In this document: piece after piece, positions 32,132-44,118 of the stretch
Numbering within the stretch: the first letter of the stretch is position 1
How the letters are laid out: the number at the start of each line of letters is the position of its first letter
Assembly: GCA_910574455.1 (NCBI GenBank)
Contig: CAJSYZ010000004.1
Coordinates: 2,605,528-2,669,527 of the forward strand
Source of the DNA: Trichaptum fuscoviolaceum
Lineage: Eukaryota > Basidiomycota > Agaricomycetes > Hymenochaetales > Trichaptaceae
Length of the DNA: 64,000 nt
Direction: 5' to 3'
The notes under the pieces: model-generated
Database searches by the model: none
The model's input: the letters and a program-made list of their open reading frames with translations, nothing else
Told to the model about the DNA's origin: nothing
Position numbers and translations under genes: made by a program

Positions 32132-34459
32132 ATGGATCGAACAGAAATGTCACCGGCGTGGAGACCTGCGCTAGCGAACTCATCTCGATTCTCATCCTTC
32201 AAGAATCTTATACCACAACAACGTAAAGACGCCTTGAAGGTGTTCTTCGATAAACGACAACAGACGCCGGGAGAGGATAAGCAGTCATGGAAGGACTGGG
32301 CTGGGGATAAGATCAAGCGGCGAAACTCAAGCATGAGCAACGCCGTTGAGAGAATATCGTTGTTTCCAGGATGGGCGTCAAGGAGATATCATAGCGAAGG
32401 TCAGGAAGGGAAAGAAGGTAAGTGCTGAACTCAATTGTTGTCAGTATGAGCTGAAGCCTTCGCAGCTGCCGAGTTTGCGTTAGAATTGTATGTTTCTGGG
32501 TTTGCCGCCAGCTACGTTCCTCCGGAGAACGCAACAAGATCACAAAAGGCGTTTATGAAGATTGCCAAAGCATTTGCTGCTATTCCAAAGATGCAGTCGA
32601 CTGCAACTGTGGATGTTGAGACTGCTGAGTTGCTCAAGCATGTAAAGTTGCCACCACGACCGAGCGAAATTACCGAAGAGACCGAGATACTGGTGTTGGA
32701 ACGACAGTTCCAGCTCGCAGACTCAGAAACGGAGAGCGTTTCTTCATCCGAATCCGAAGGCTACAATACACCACAGGCCACACTGATGAACGCAAGTGGC
32801 CAATTCATTCGGGATCCAACAGAACTACTTCGTCTACATACGAACTTGAGCGAGAGGTTACAACCCTTCTGGTCCCGGTCGCTGCCAAATCGTCGTATTC
32901 GTCTTTCGCTGTACAGCACTGTTCCACACCTAAGTGAATACATTCCAGACGAACCCGTGGATGACCCTGCGAAGAAGCCCATATTCACGCAGGAAGTGGA
33001 TACGGATCAACAAGGATCATTTGAAGCAAGATTGCATATCCCTTGGGATAGTATTTGCGTACATCCTGGAGCTTTGCAGATTGCATTCGGGGATCCTCAA
33101 GAAGAGTATCAACTCTATGTCCAAGCAGAAATGGTTCCCCGAGACACTCTTTCTGCTAAAATCTCATCTCTATACGAACCAGCGCCGCGCACTGTGCTCC
33201 CTGTGCCAGTCACTCATTCCCGTGTGCGTCTAATATCTGATATCGACGATACGATCAAGCTATCCAATATTCTGGGAGGCGCAAGGACAATCTTCCGTAA
33301 CGTTTTTGTCAAACACCTGGAAGAATTGGTTATCAAAGGAATGGGAGACTGGTACACGAATATGTGGTCTCGAGGGGTCAGATTTCACTATGTTGTAAGT
33401 CTGAGAATTTATCGCTAGATCTGTATATTCACAACAGTGATCTAGTCAAACAGTCCTTTCGAACTTCTGCCAGTCATCAATGAATTTATCAAAGTGTCGA
33501 ATCTGCCTCAAGGTAAGCATTCAGTACTTAGTTGCATAGTCATTTGTTAATTGACCGAACCTTCAGGGTCTATCCGGCTTCGCTCATACGCAGGACGCTC
33601 GCTTTTCAATGGCCTCCTCTCCGCTCCTGCAAGTCGCAAGCGCGATGGAATCATTGACATTCTCAATTCATTCAGCGACTCTCGGTTCATTCTTGTAGGA
33701 GATTCTGGCGAACAGGACCTCGAGCTTTACTCCCAAATCGCCTCTGAAAGACATAGTCAGATTCTCGCCGTGTTCATTCGTGATGCGAGTGGACCGATTT
33801 CGAGACCTTTAGATGACCCCACCGGCGAAGAAATCAAGAGACATCCTACAGCCTTTAAGAGGGTCAACTCATTCGCGTCAAATTTGAGTACCGCGTCTGG
33901 CTCGAGTACATCATCCGTCCCTCCGCCTTATGATAGCTCTACGCCTATTCCAGGTGACCATACACGGTTGCCTCATCAGGACTCGGATCGCACACTACGG
34001 CGACCCGTTATCGATACCTCAGTGCAAGACTACTTAACAATCCGGTCTCCACAAACGCCAGTGGGAAGTTCGTCACTTTTCCCTCCTGGACAGGGCACCC
34101 TCCGTACGTCTTCGCTGCCTTCGCCTTTGGGCGGCCCTTCTTCTGGGCCGACGACACCATCATCAACTTTCTCTGACATGGGCCTCCCCCAAGCTACATC
34201 TCCAAACAGCAGCTCATCTTCGTTGTCTGTTGACAGCCGTCCTGCTGGGTCACTCATCTTCCCGGGGAGTCTGAGTAAATCAGAAATATCCGCTCTCCTG
34301 CCCCAAGAACGGCGTCGATATGAATTGCAGGAGCGTGTTTACAAGGCGCGCTTTCGCATGCCTAGTCACATACCTCTGAGGATCTTCACTGAGCCAGAGC
34401 AATGCGTAGAGGCAAGTCGTATTCTTGACAGCTTTGACCAGCAGCTTCAATCCAGGTAG
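32132..34459 (+). CDS. APP1: App1-like Mg2+-dependent phosphatidate phosphatase
   Basis: App1 dephosphorylates phosphatidate to diacylglycerol at cortical actin patches and is linked to endocytosis. The exons 32132-32417, 32466-33394, 33446-33512 and 33567-34459 give 724 residues. The haloacid-dehalogenase-type catalytic motif DxDxT reads RLISDIDDTIK, with Asp354 and Asp356. Later family blocks are GMGDWYTNMWSRGVRFHYVSN, SPFELLPVINEFI, SIRLRSYAG and RFILVGDSGEQDLELY. The C-terminal 250 residues are Ser/Thr/Pro-rich with PPPY, likely a binding platform for SH3 or WW proteins. Exon 2 could also start 7 nt or so earlier without changing the frame. An additional upstream exon cannot be excluded. 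Confidence 0.88.
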
Positions 34460-34908
34460 ACCCATGTGTTGTACATTCCTCATGATATTCCTGTTGTACT
34501 TCTATATTGGCTTGTCTCCTAATTGTGAAAATACAGTAATGTATGTACATAGTAGCTCTAGTGTTTATGTGGTGGCTGTTATTTTCTCCACGATACTGTA
34601 GTGATAAAAGACGTGTTTCAAAATACAAAGCTATCAAAGGGTAAACATGGACAAAAAAAGCATCGAGTGGGCCATCAAACTTGAAAAGTGTTCTATGAAT
34701 CCATGATTCATTCACTTCCAGCCTTTCGAAATTCGGCGAAATACGAAATGCGTGTCCAGACGGTTCGTAAGATTTTCCCTCGCACAATATGCACTATACT
34801 CTACGATAACAGCATCAGATGCACAGAGACTGTAAGAAATGGAGGAGAATGAGAAATCGAGTGTGTCAAGGTCGGCGGCCTTCCAAATCTACGTCCAGCG
34901 TGCGATGT
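34460..34908. other. Convergent 3' regions
   Basis: AT-rich DNA between the stops of APP1 and the membrane-protein gene; nothing recognised. Confidence 0.5.
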
Positions 34909-37139
34909 TTAGTGAGAAACCTTGAAGGGGGGCATAAGCTTGTTAGCCGCGGAGTACCGACTAGGGCTGCTTAGGGAAGAATCGAAAGACTGTAGGAACT
35001 CGCTATTCTGGTCCACAACTCTTTTCCTCATGATCACATCGTCTTCGTGGACGTCTCCCAAAGCCATGAAGTCGAATAAATCGATGTCGGTCTCACAGAC
35101 AGGTTTGAACATCCTTCCGTCCAGTTTACAGTCTGATGCATAGCACACTTTGTCGACTGCCAACCGTAGTGCAGTGCTGCCGAGTTCCAAGTCCATTTGA
35201 GCGAGTCTGATACGCATATCAAAGAAACGCTGTAGAAACGTCCACGAATATCCGAGTCGGAGATTATTGACACTGACATGTTTGCTTTCCCCAGAGCAGT
35301 CATCGTCGGGGCTAATCTCAAGAGTGTCGCCTATTACATAGCGCCGAAGGTCGCCCAGTTTTTCATCCCAAATCGCTTCGATTCGCCCTCGGGTTTGGTC
35401 TTCCAGAAAAACCAACTCGGAAAGCTTGTTTTCAAGAGCAAGCGTCCTAGCATCCTCGGTGTAAGAAGACACGGACAGCATTGCTCGTATGTAAGAGCCA
35501 CACTCCATAAACCTAGACGCAATAGCCGCAGAGCAGTGGCCAGCTTCCAAGTAGGCCTTGCAGTAGCTGATATCGCCCGCCGAGTTACCCATCAGTGATG
35601 GTTGTCTCCTCTCGAAAACCAGAGGGCGCCTTACAACAATGGCGAGGGAATGGGTGTTCGGTTGCAGCCTTTGATCCACAACCGCATTATCTGTAAAGTT
35701 TGACTTCCCCAGAGCCTTCGACTGAATTGGAGATTTCGATGCTTCTCCTGAGACAATTGATAGACTGGACATCAGATCTGGAGACGACTTCTGCGAGGTA
35801 ATAAAGGAAATTAATGGATACCTGTAATTGATAGCTTCTAATGTAGGCGCACCTTCAGCAAAATATATGTTACGATGGGAGCCATCTCATACATAAATCC
35901 AGAAAGAATCGGTACTGCAAGTGTAAAAGCATGGTGTGAAGCCCATGTAAGCAATGCATCGCTGAGTAGACCTTTGGCTCTGTATGCTGTATTAACGCAA
36001 TGCAGAAGAAGGTTATTGGAAGCAAATCTGCCATGAGCTACTAAAGAAGATACGCAAATGTCGGTTAGCACATAGACTGCGCTAACCAGCAAAGCGGCAA
36101 ATCGCCCGATGGCAAAAGCCATTCGATCACCGAACGAGGTATAAATCTTTCCAATGATGATGGCCGCATCGAACACGAACCCGGCGATCCGAATGTGACG
36201 TCGTTTGGACATCTGAACTGAAGAACTAGTTGACCACACTAGAATTCGGAGGACGATAAGACAGTGAATAGCTGAGAGGTTGGACTGTGCAAAAGCTATA
36301 GCTTCCCGAGTATGGTGACTACCAGTCAATACGAGGTTTGCAATTTGTCGAAGGCTCAGTGACAGATCCGTAAAGCAGTACGAGAAGATAATGGAAGTCA
36401 TGTATGCTAGAATGGTACAGATGGGAAAGACAGCATTCAAGACAACATTGAAAAGAGCTTTCGATGGATTGACCAAAGAACCAAGAAGCCGGAGAGAAGA
36501 TGAGCAAAGCTGATGAAGTACGAGCAAAGAAGCTTTCCCGGAAGTCTTTATGGTTCGAAATCCTAGGTTCGAAATCTTACAGAACAGCGGGAAGAGATCC
36601 AAGATAATCCTTGAGGTGAGGTCAAAAAGGATACGAGTGGAAGTGTATGCCACTGGTGAAAACATTGCGACCAACGTTCTGCCCCAAACAATCCCACTCT
36701 TGGCCATCGCTACGCTCCACGACGTTATAGAACCTAACGTGAGAGAAGACGCCCCAAACGCTTGTATTAGTCCCCCGAAGACTGTCGGTCCGAACCATAA
36801 AGAGTTGTAAAGAGTTGTAAAGGCCACTATGGACGCCGTTAGGGAAGAAATGTGAAGACCTCCATGATCACAATCAAGCGGATCATGAAGAGTTTCCGCA
36901 TTATCGGCAGTATGATGCACAATGTCAAGTAAGACGAATGGTGCAGCAAAGGCGAGTTGAACTGTGAGAAGAATGGGTATAGACGCTTGAACCAAGAAGA
37001 CGACCAGCATGTAGAGCGCCAATATGAAAGCTGACGTCCAATACTTGTCCCGTAGGTTTAAGTGATATGCCAGAAGCGAGTACCGGAGTTTTGCATCGAC
37101 GTAGAACAGGTAGATAAGATACAATATGTAGACAAACAT
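34909..37139 (-). CDS. Multi-pass membrane protein, uncharacterised
   Basis: The exons 37139-35853 and 35790-34909 join in phase to 722 residues. The first 430 residues contain about eight to ten hydrophobic segments: FVYILYLIYLFYV at the very N-terminus, YWTSAFILALYMLVVFLVQA, IPILLTVQLAFAAPFVLLDI, FNVVLNAVFPICTILAYMTS and FAALLVSAVYVLTDICVSSL among them. Several basic loops lie between. The remaining about 290 residues are soluble and mixed in charge (CKAYLEAGHCSAAIASRFME, GRIEAIWDEKLGDLRRYVIG), presumably cytosolic. There is no signal peptide apart from the first membrane segment, and no transporter or enzyme motif I recognise. I cannot assign a function. It is divergently transcribed from the RTC4 gene. 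Confidence 0.75.
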
Positions 37140-37606
37140 GGTCCCGGCGTCGTGGCAAGTTCAGAATTTATCTTCAACAGTAGGTGGGAATTTCTGCCCT
37201 TTACAGCATGAGTTATATGGTACTCTGTCGGTCAAGTGCCAGCTTTGACGTTCAGCTCGTATGCAAGAAAGCAGAAGCAGTGAGGGTAGGAAAGAAGGAA
37301 GCCTGTGCCAAAAAATGGTCATCAAGGTGTCAGTTGAGTACTAGACTCCGAGGGAATCCCACGATTCGCGTGAAGCGGGAGCACGTGACCTCTACCGCGT
37401 CGGAATCAGATTTTCTGTCAACGCGTGTCTTACTTCCGCTCTCGCTCATCTTCATCACTACTTCCTCGCACATTATTCTCCAATCCGCCTTCTCTGCGTC
37501 TGAACCGACTGTACCATTCAGAACAGGATACTGAAGAAGCGAACGAGATAATTAATGCAATTAACGCCAAATAATTTGTGGCCGGGTTACCCTCAATCTC
37601 GAAGAA
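37140..37606. promoter_or_regulatory. Divergent promoter region membrane protein / RTC4
   Basis: 467 bp between two divergent start codons. No defined element is recognised. Confidence 0.35.
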
Positions 37607-40535
37607 ATGGAGGACATCAACAAACGTCTTAAGGCGTCGAAGTTGACACTCGATCAATCTCAAGCGAAGAGAATTCCTCTAAATGCATCTCGTTCCCCTA
37701 GATCTGGCAGTAGGACCTACATGTTTGACAACTTGGGTGCTACGCCTTACACATCTCCGACGAAGCCAGTGACAAGAGGACAGGAAAGGGCAGCCTCATC
37801 ATCTCAAGGAGGGATGAACAGAAGGAAGGGAATGGTCCAGAAGTCCGCTACTTCGTCCAAAACGCGTTCTGACGATGAAAGTGACGACGATCTGCTCTTA
37901 ACGGGAAGCAGTGCTTATGGAAGTCCTACGAAAGCCGTACGGCTCTCGGACACGGATGACGATAGTGACATCGGGCTGGCGAAAGACTCCAAATGTAGAA
38001 TTCAGAAACGTTCGACTTTACCTATGAAAGGGAAGGAAATCTGTCGTGCAAAAATATCGTCAAAATCCCGCGAAACTGTGAAATCATCAAATTCTTCGGA
38101 CTTTGCGAAACGACCTACAACGCAAAAGATGAATTCAAGTGGAGAAGTTGTCAGGAAAGGAAAGAAGCCAGTACAAAAAGCACAACGTCCTGTCTCTATA
38201 CTCGAAGTCGGCTCTACCCAGCCGAAGGAGGCATCGAAAACCACATCTGCCTTACCAGTCAATCCTTTAGACCAACTTTTGAACGAGAAGAATGTATGTC
38301 AAGCCAAGGAGGATCATACCCCGAAACCCAAAGCGCGCATAAAACCTTTGTTAGCATCTAAAGTTGGCTCTGACTCGTCGAATGAAGTCACAAAAGCCAC
38401 CCGTGCCTCACGAAGCAATCCATTGGCTGCACTCTTGAAGGAAAAGGAAGACTGCCTAAGCAAGGAAGGTAACAAATCACGACCCAAGACGCGCAAGAAC
38501 CATCTCGCGGAAGGTATTTTCTCTGACATATTTTACTGCTACTGCTCTAATTGATGTACATAGGGGAAGGCAAGGTTACTGCCTTGGAGCCCTTCCCTAT
38601 GGAATCAGCGCCATCAACAAGCACAACAAGGAAGGACACCTCCGAAAGTGATGAAGAGGATCCTTTGCGAATGAACGATGTGGACGTAATAACTACACGA
38701 GGAGGTCTTCGTCCCTTTCCAATGTCCTCGCAGGACTTTGAGGGGTTCAAAACTTCAAGTAAGCCTTCATCGAATGCGTCTAGCTCAAACACAAAGCGGG
38801 GATCGAGCCCTCACCCTGATGAATGGGCTGCGAAGAGGAGGCGGAAAACGAATGGGTGTGTGAAGAGAACTATAAATTACGGCTATCGTACTGAACGTAC
38901 AACTGTAGAATGCTCGAAGACTATGAATTTGCCGATCTGTCTTTGACGCAATTTGAGCAAAGAGGTAAGCACCAAGCTGTCAAAATAAAGTTGTCCGAGA
39001 CTCAAACCCTTAAAGTAGATCCGAAGACATTATGTCCTTTCTGTGATCAGTCCATGCCCGAATCTCCCTCTCCTCTTCTTCAAGATATGTTGGACCGTTT
39101 GAAAAGGACGTCGTATCCTGATCCTCGCCCAACAAACTCCCTTGGTCGTAGAGCTCCTCTTCTCAGCTACATTACTCTTTGCCAACGCCATCAATTTGAG
39201 ACCAAACTCTTGCCTAAAGCGCGTGCAAAAGGATGGCCATCGAAGATTGACTTTGAAGCTCTTCCGAGTCGTGTAGCACGCCTGAAGGACCAAATTCATG
39301 GTCTCGTTCGGAACAAGGAAAGGAGTATAGTCTGGAAGACGCTGAAAAAAGAAATCGAGAGAAAAGGAATAAGAAGGGTCATGGGGATTTCTGGACAGTT
39401 CGAGGGCTTCAAGAGGTGCCAACCTGGATAGTATGTCTGTTCAAAATATATTTGTTCCGGAGCTAATAAATGCAAATCGTTAGCTACGGAGAGCAAGGCG
39501 CTGTAATAATTTATCAGGCTTTGTTTAGTCTTTTCCCGAACGAAGTACTGGAATCCTCGGCTACCGCTCCTTTGTCATATACTGAGTTCGTTCAGTGTGT
39601 TCTCGTCCCGGAAGTGGCGGCTTCTCTCGTCCAGGAGGATATGGGCCTGAATACGAGAGAAGAAGCTTTAGAGGTGCTGGAAGATAGCAGCTCTTACGGA
39701 GTTGCCATGTTTCCTGACAATGAAAATGAAGAGGAGGGATCACAAGACAGGCAGATGAATGTTGGGGAGAAAACGTTGCGTGAGCACGCGAAAACGCGAA
39801 GAAAGGAGGTTGATGACGGGCATCTACTGGACGGGTTGGAGTTGACTAAACCAGTGAAGGCGAAGAAGTCCAAGCGCAAGCCGACTCCGACCAACGCTGC
39901 AGACGACTTAGGTCTTTTCAGTAGCGACAGCACCACTTCACAAAGTGAAGTATCGTATAGGAAGACCAAACGCTCCGAGAAATCGTCGATGGCAAGCTCT
40001 CCTGATGGTAAAGAGAACATGCAGCAGGCTTCCTCTTCTTCACAGACTTTGGTATCGGGGACTGCAGCAGGAAAAGTACGACCAAAGTATGGCATGCGTA
40101 CTAGACCTGATGTCAAGGAGGACTTGGATGCGACACCCCGGCCAAAACCACGGACAAAGAACCAGGTGACAAAGTCGGGCGCGGATAATAACAGTTCAAA
40201 GAATACCAAAGGCCATATGGAACCGACGGCTAAACCAAAGCTCACAGGTCTCTCGTGCCCACTGCAAATGGCTAGATTACGAAAGACTCCGGGGTTAGTC
40301 TGTGTTTCGAAAAGTCTATCATGGTGTTGTATTCACCATTGCCATTTCTTTCAGGGCATCCTCATCGCAATCATGGAGATATGACATGACAAATGAGTCA
40401 TCTGACGATGATGCTGGTTCATCTTCCCTTCCCCAAAGAAGCCAGATTACTAGTTTAGCGGCTACGACAAGTAGGAAGGGATCACAATGGCTGCTGAGTG
40501 ATGGACCAACGCCGGATACTACACCTCACGCATGA
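37607..40535 (+). CDS. RTC4: RTC4-like domain protein
   Basis: Yeast Rtc4 was found in a screen on telomere capping; its biochemical role is not established. The exons 37607-38513, 38564-38855, 38909-39430, 39484-40293 and 40355-40535 give 903 residues. The first 430 residues are disordered, Lys/Ser-rich and contain a loose internal repeat: LPVNPLDQLLNEKNVCQAKE, then SRSNPLAALLKEKEDCLSKE. The RTC4-like domain follows: LCPFCDQSMPESPSPLLQDM, ITLCQRHQFETKLLPKARA, WPSKIDFEALPSRV, GYYGEQGAVIIYQALFSLFP. Its Cys-x2-Cys and His residues may bind zinc. A long basic/acidic tail ends TPDTTPHA. The size is larger than yeast Rtc4, mainly from disordered flanks. It converges with TPT1 across 119 bp. Confidence 0.82.
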
Positions 40536-40654
40536 GTCGTTATAGATGGTTATTAATGTATTTTTAAATTCCATAATACATGCACAAATGTAAAACATGA
40601 TACATCTTCTTTGGCCAGCTCATGGGGCGGCGTCACGGGTGGAGAACACTAAAA

Positions 40655-41699
40655 CTAATCATTGACGTTCAAGCTACCAAGAGCTTGCACTGTTTCCTTT
40701 ACCTCGACCTCTTCACCACTCCGTTGGACCTGAACTGCAGATGACTGCTCGTCGCCTGCCCAACCCGGTAGAGGAGAGCCATCTAATCTGGTCACTCTCT
40801 TGAAGAATTTTGGTTGAAGATAGCCTGTTTCATCTCCCTTGCTCAAGACTACGCCATTATCTGAAAGGTAGAACTTGATTCCGGCCAGGAGAGCTTTCTC
40901 AAGGTCGACATATATGAGTACTTGTGATGAGCCTCGCATGCCTGCCGCGATTAGTTAGTACTGCCGTAATTTCATCGTTTCGAAGACAGCGCACCTGGGT
41001 TTGCCCCTTTGGCTTTGTCAGTAGTTTGGGCCATATGTATGTGCGTACGTTTCATGGGAGATAGACCCACCTTCTCTGAATACAACAGTCTGCATTTTTT
41101 CATCATGTTATGACTTGGGCACTCACCAATCTTTTGCCATGCAGGAAGGTTTGTACCATGAACAGCCATCGGGACTTGTGTGGGACTTGTAATCTCTGCG
41201 AGCTCAAGTTCGATGTCCTAGTATACACAGAGTTAGTCATCGGCCATGAGGTTTTGCGTAGTAGATTCTAATACCTTCATAGAATGCCCTTGGTTTGCTC
41301 TGATCCACCATACATCTTCTGAAATGATTTCGGGTTCAGACGATTTCTCTAAGTACAAATGATACCGATTCTTTGCGTCATTCTGTACAAGTTTTTCTAA
41401 GAGCGACATATCGACGGTCCGCATCCTTGGTAAAGCAAGCTTATGAGCTATTCAGCAACTTTGATGAGGCAAGCATAGCAAGAGTTACTTACCAAATCTT
41501 GTACGCGAACATATCCATCTGGTCGCATACCAAGGCCTTCAGATTTTGCTCCATGTCTGAGCAGCCAAGACAGCGTCTTTGAGATGCGAACGTCCTCCTG
41601 GTCCCTCGGCCGACCTCTCAATGGTTTGTTGAGGGTGTCCTTTGTTGGCCTTTTCACAGCTGGTCTTTGCTCCCCCTTGTTGGCTTCCTTGTCCTCCAT
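40655..41699 (-). CDS. TPT1: tRNA 2'-phosphotransferase Tpt1/KptA
   Basis: Tpt1 removes the 2'-phosphate left at the tRNA splice junction, transferring it to NAD+; it is the last step of fungal tRNA splicing. The exons 41699-41493, 41439-41275, 41217-41127, 41075-40995 and 40941-40655 give 276 residues. Motifs are all present: SKTLSWLLRHGA with the catalytic Arg-His, GMRPDGYVRVQDL, DVWWIRANQGHS, VPMAVHGT, GLSPMKRTHIHMA and VLIYVDLEKAL. About 35 extra residues at each end are charged and low in complexity. Each splice junction falls between conserved residues, so the model is firm. It shares a 190-bp divergent promoter with an F-box gene. Confidence 0.93.
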
Positions 41700-41889
41700 T
41701 CGAGATAGTTTTCTATTCCAGTATTGCTCTCTATCGAAGGCGACCCCTTGTAGACTTCTGAATGTTAAAAAAGGAGAGGAGAGTTTGAAGTTACAACGAC
41801 GACAGCGCCATAACAAAGTCATCGACGAAGTGAGGATGACTCGTGTGCCTTTTACACTAACAGTCACCTCGCCATAAATCTTCATAAAC
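41700..41889. promoter_or_regulatory. Divergent promoter region TPT1 / F-box gene
   Basis: 190 bp between divergent start codons, including GAAGGCGACC-type GC-rich patches; no TATA box. Confidence 0.4.
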
Positions 41890-43435
41890 ATGCCACTCTC
41901 TGATCTGCCTGATGAAGTGCTTCTTTCTATAATCGCGTATATCGACATTGCAGGGCTTTTCTCCTTCAGAAGGGTACGTAGCATAGAACTCGCGATCTAC
42001 AACTTTAGCCAACATACATACGGTTGATTAGACTTGCCATAGAATACACAACTTAACCAAGGATGGACTTGTTTGGAAAAATATCCTGCATCAACAAATT
42101 ACATTTTCTCCTACGGAGGAAGGACTTTCTGAAATGACGGTGCAGGAATTAGAACAGCTCGTTGTACGCTTGGCTCGGATAGACAAATATTGGTTGAAGG
42201 AACGCGCTCAACCTGCAAGGATTGCACACAGTGTTGACATACTTCTGGTGGAAATGTTCGTTGGCCGATGGCTGCTTGTTGTCTCTTCTGAGGGCAAAGT
42301 GGAATGCCAAGACTTGTTGCTCAAGACATGCACTAGCCTTCAACTTCGGGGAAGTCCTTGGAACTCCTGTGCTGCTCGCCTGTGCGAAGGAGGCTGTATT
42401 ATGTTAGCTGCCACGGCTATAACTCAGATGCAAAGGTATGTGCTTGCGGTATTCAAGGCTTGCTCAGAACACTGAGGTCAGAGCAGGACACCCGTTACGG
42501 CAATAGTGAAGATACAACTGAACCGAGATACCGATTCAACCATTGCACATATTGGCGGATTTGTGACCCAATTTCCTGCAAATGTGCAAGTGTTTGGAAG
42601 TGGGGACACGCTAGACCTTATCGCTTTTACTCGCGGATGTTTCATTGACATCGTGAACTGGAGGACCAAAGCCCACGTAACCATAGCAGCACATACAGAT
42701 GAATTGGATGAACTAGTCCGTTTCTTTCTCTTTCTCAATAATGACATAAATAACATAAACACAGTGGAACGGAATCATTGGAATTAGGTTCTGTGGAAGG
42801 TTCTTGCTCTGTATCAAGGTTCGAACCGTCGAACTTTATGAAATCCCACCGGTTGAAGAGTATGGACCATTTCCTCCAAACGACCGCATCCGTGCTACGG
42901 ATTTGGTGAATCCTCTTGGGATGCATCGCTTCTCTGATAACAACTTCCGTCATGCAGCCTTCTCAGAGTACGCAGAACCCATGGGAATTCGGGTCTTACT
43001 TTCCGATGTCTTGCATGGTTTGTATCTGTTTGATATACAGATACAACCGGTGTTCGGTGTGAGTCTGGTAGGAAAGCATAGCCTCGGCTCGAAGGAGGGA
43101 TTCGTGGGTGCATTTGCTATAGGACGTTTCGGAAAGAGGGGTGTATGGGTCGAACGGAAACGGTCAGATACCCAGAGATCAGTCATAGCGTTCAATGCAC
43201 CCGACGCAAGCCCAATGCACGCTCATAACGATGGAGACGTAGATTTGATATCGAGCGTCGTCTATGATGTCAAATCTTATGATCTTCGAGGTGAGTATTA
43301 TCGTATTGCCGATGAAGTCACTGAATTAATTTGTCCTTAGAGGATTTCGTAAACTGTTCGCTCTCGGAATCGAACGGCCGCATTGTACTAACCAAGTGCT
43401 GTGGGGATATCGTCATCTTGGACTGTTGGAGGTGA
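41890..43435 (+). CDS. F-box protein with beta-propeller-like C-terminal region
   Basis: The exons 41890-41973, 42032-42435, 42487-42715, 42765-43290 and 43341-43435 give 445 residues. A short, typical F-box opens the protein (LSDLPDEVLLSIIAYIDIAG, then CHRIHNLTKDGLVWKNI), split by the first intron as in many basidiomycete F-box genes. The remainder has repeating beta-strand-like stretches (VDILLVEMFVGRWLLVVSSE, IDIVNWRTKAHVTIAAHT, IIGIRFCGRFLLCIKVRTVE, GRIVLTKCCGDIVILDCW), suggesting a degenerate propeller. It is probably a substrate-recognition subunit of an SCF ubiquitin ligase. The substrate is unknown. The intron at 42716-42764 has a weak GTCCGT donor but joins in frame. Confidence 0.78.
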
Positions 43436-44118
43436 TCTTCGCCGGACATTGCCGGTGAAACGAGTGTCTCTGTCTCTCGTCTCATAGTGGATAGCATAGG
43501 TAAGTACTCATTCTTTTTACAGAGTTGTGACATCGTGAATAAGTTCAAAGTAGCGACTGCCTGATACGACGCTGCAATAAGCTACAATTTTTCATTCAAC
43601 GAACAATCTTGCCGAATGCTTGTCTTGAGTTTGGGATTCCTGAGCTACTATGACCTAGTTTGAATCACTTGCATGTGCGTGATAATGTTTAATGCCCCGA
43701 TATTTCATCGACAACGACTGAACCATCGAATGTCTTTAGTACACAGTGTATTCAAGCTATCCAGGTGTGTAGAGCCGAGTGTCCGTGGAGAAGAATGGTG
43801 TCTTCCATGTATCCAGATTTCGATGAGGTAGAGAATCTGTCTGTGCTTCTCGTGAGAGACGAAGTGCACTCTTATTCAATCGTTTAATTTAGGCTCTGGC
43901 AAACAGTATATGCGTTCCACACCTGGCGTCTATGCAGGTCATGCGCCTTGGTAGCAAACAGCCTTTCTGGTCCTCTGAGGATGTCCGGCGCGACCGTTTG
44001 CACAACGAGTATATATCCGATGGCTTTACGGTCATCCATCTTCTATAAAACGGGGGTGGCTTATCGACTCACTGGCAACTCTGACTCTCAGTAAACCCTG
44101 TCTGTATCAAACTGCGAA
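43436..44118. other. Intergenic spacer with sugar-transporter promoter
   Basis: 683 bp without a recognisable gene. A TATA-like box at the right end is listed separately. Confidence 0.5.
44044..44050 (+). promoter_or_regulatory. TATA box of the sugar transporter gene
   Basis: TATAAAA 75 nt before the start codon, in a position suited to a fungal core promoter. Such boxes are common in strongly regulated transporter genes; regulation here is inference. Confidence 0.5.

Noticed and set aside
39694..40245. Minus-strand open frame of 183 codons inside RTC4 exon 4
   Set aside because: Antisense to the low-complexity tail of RTC4; no family features.
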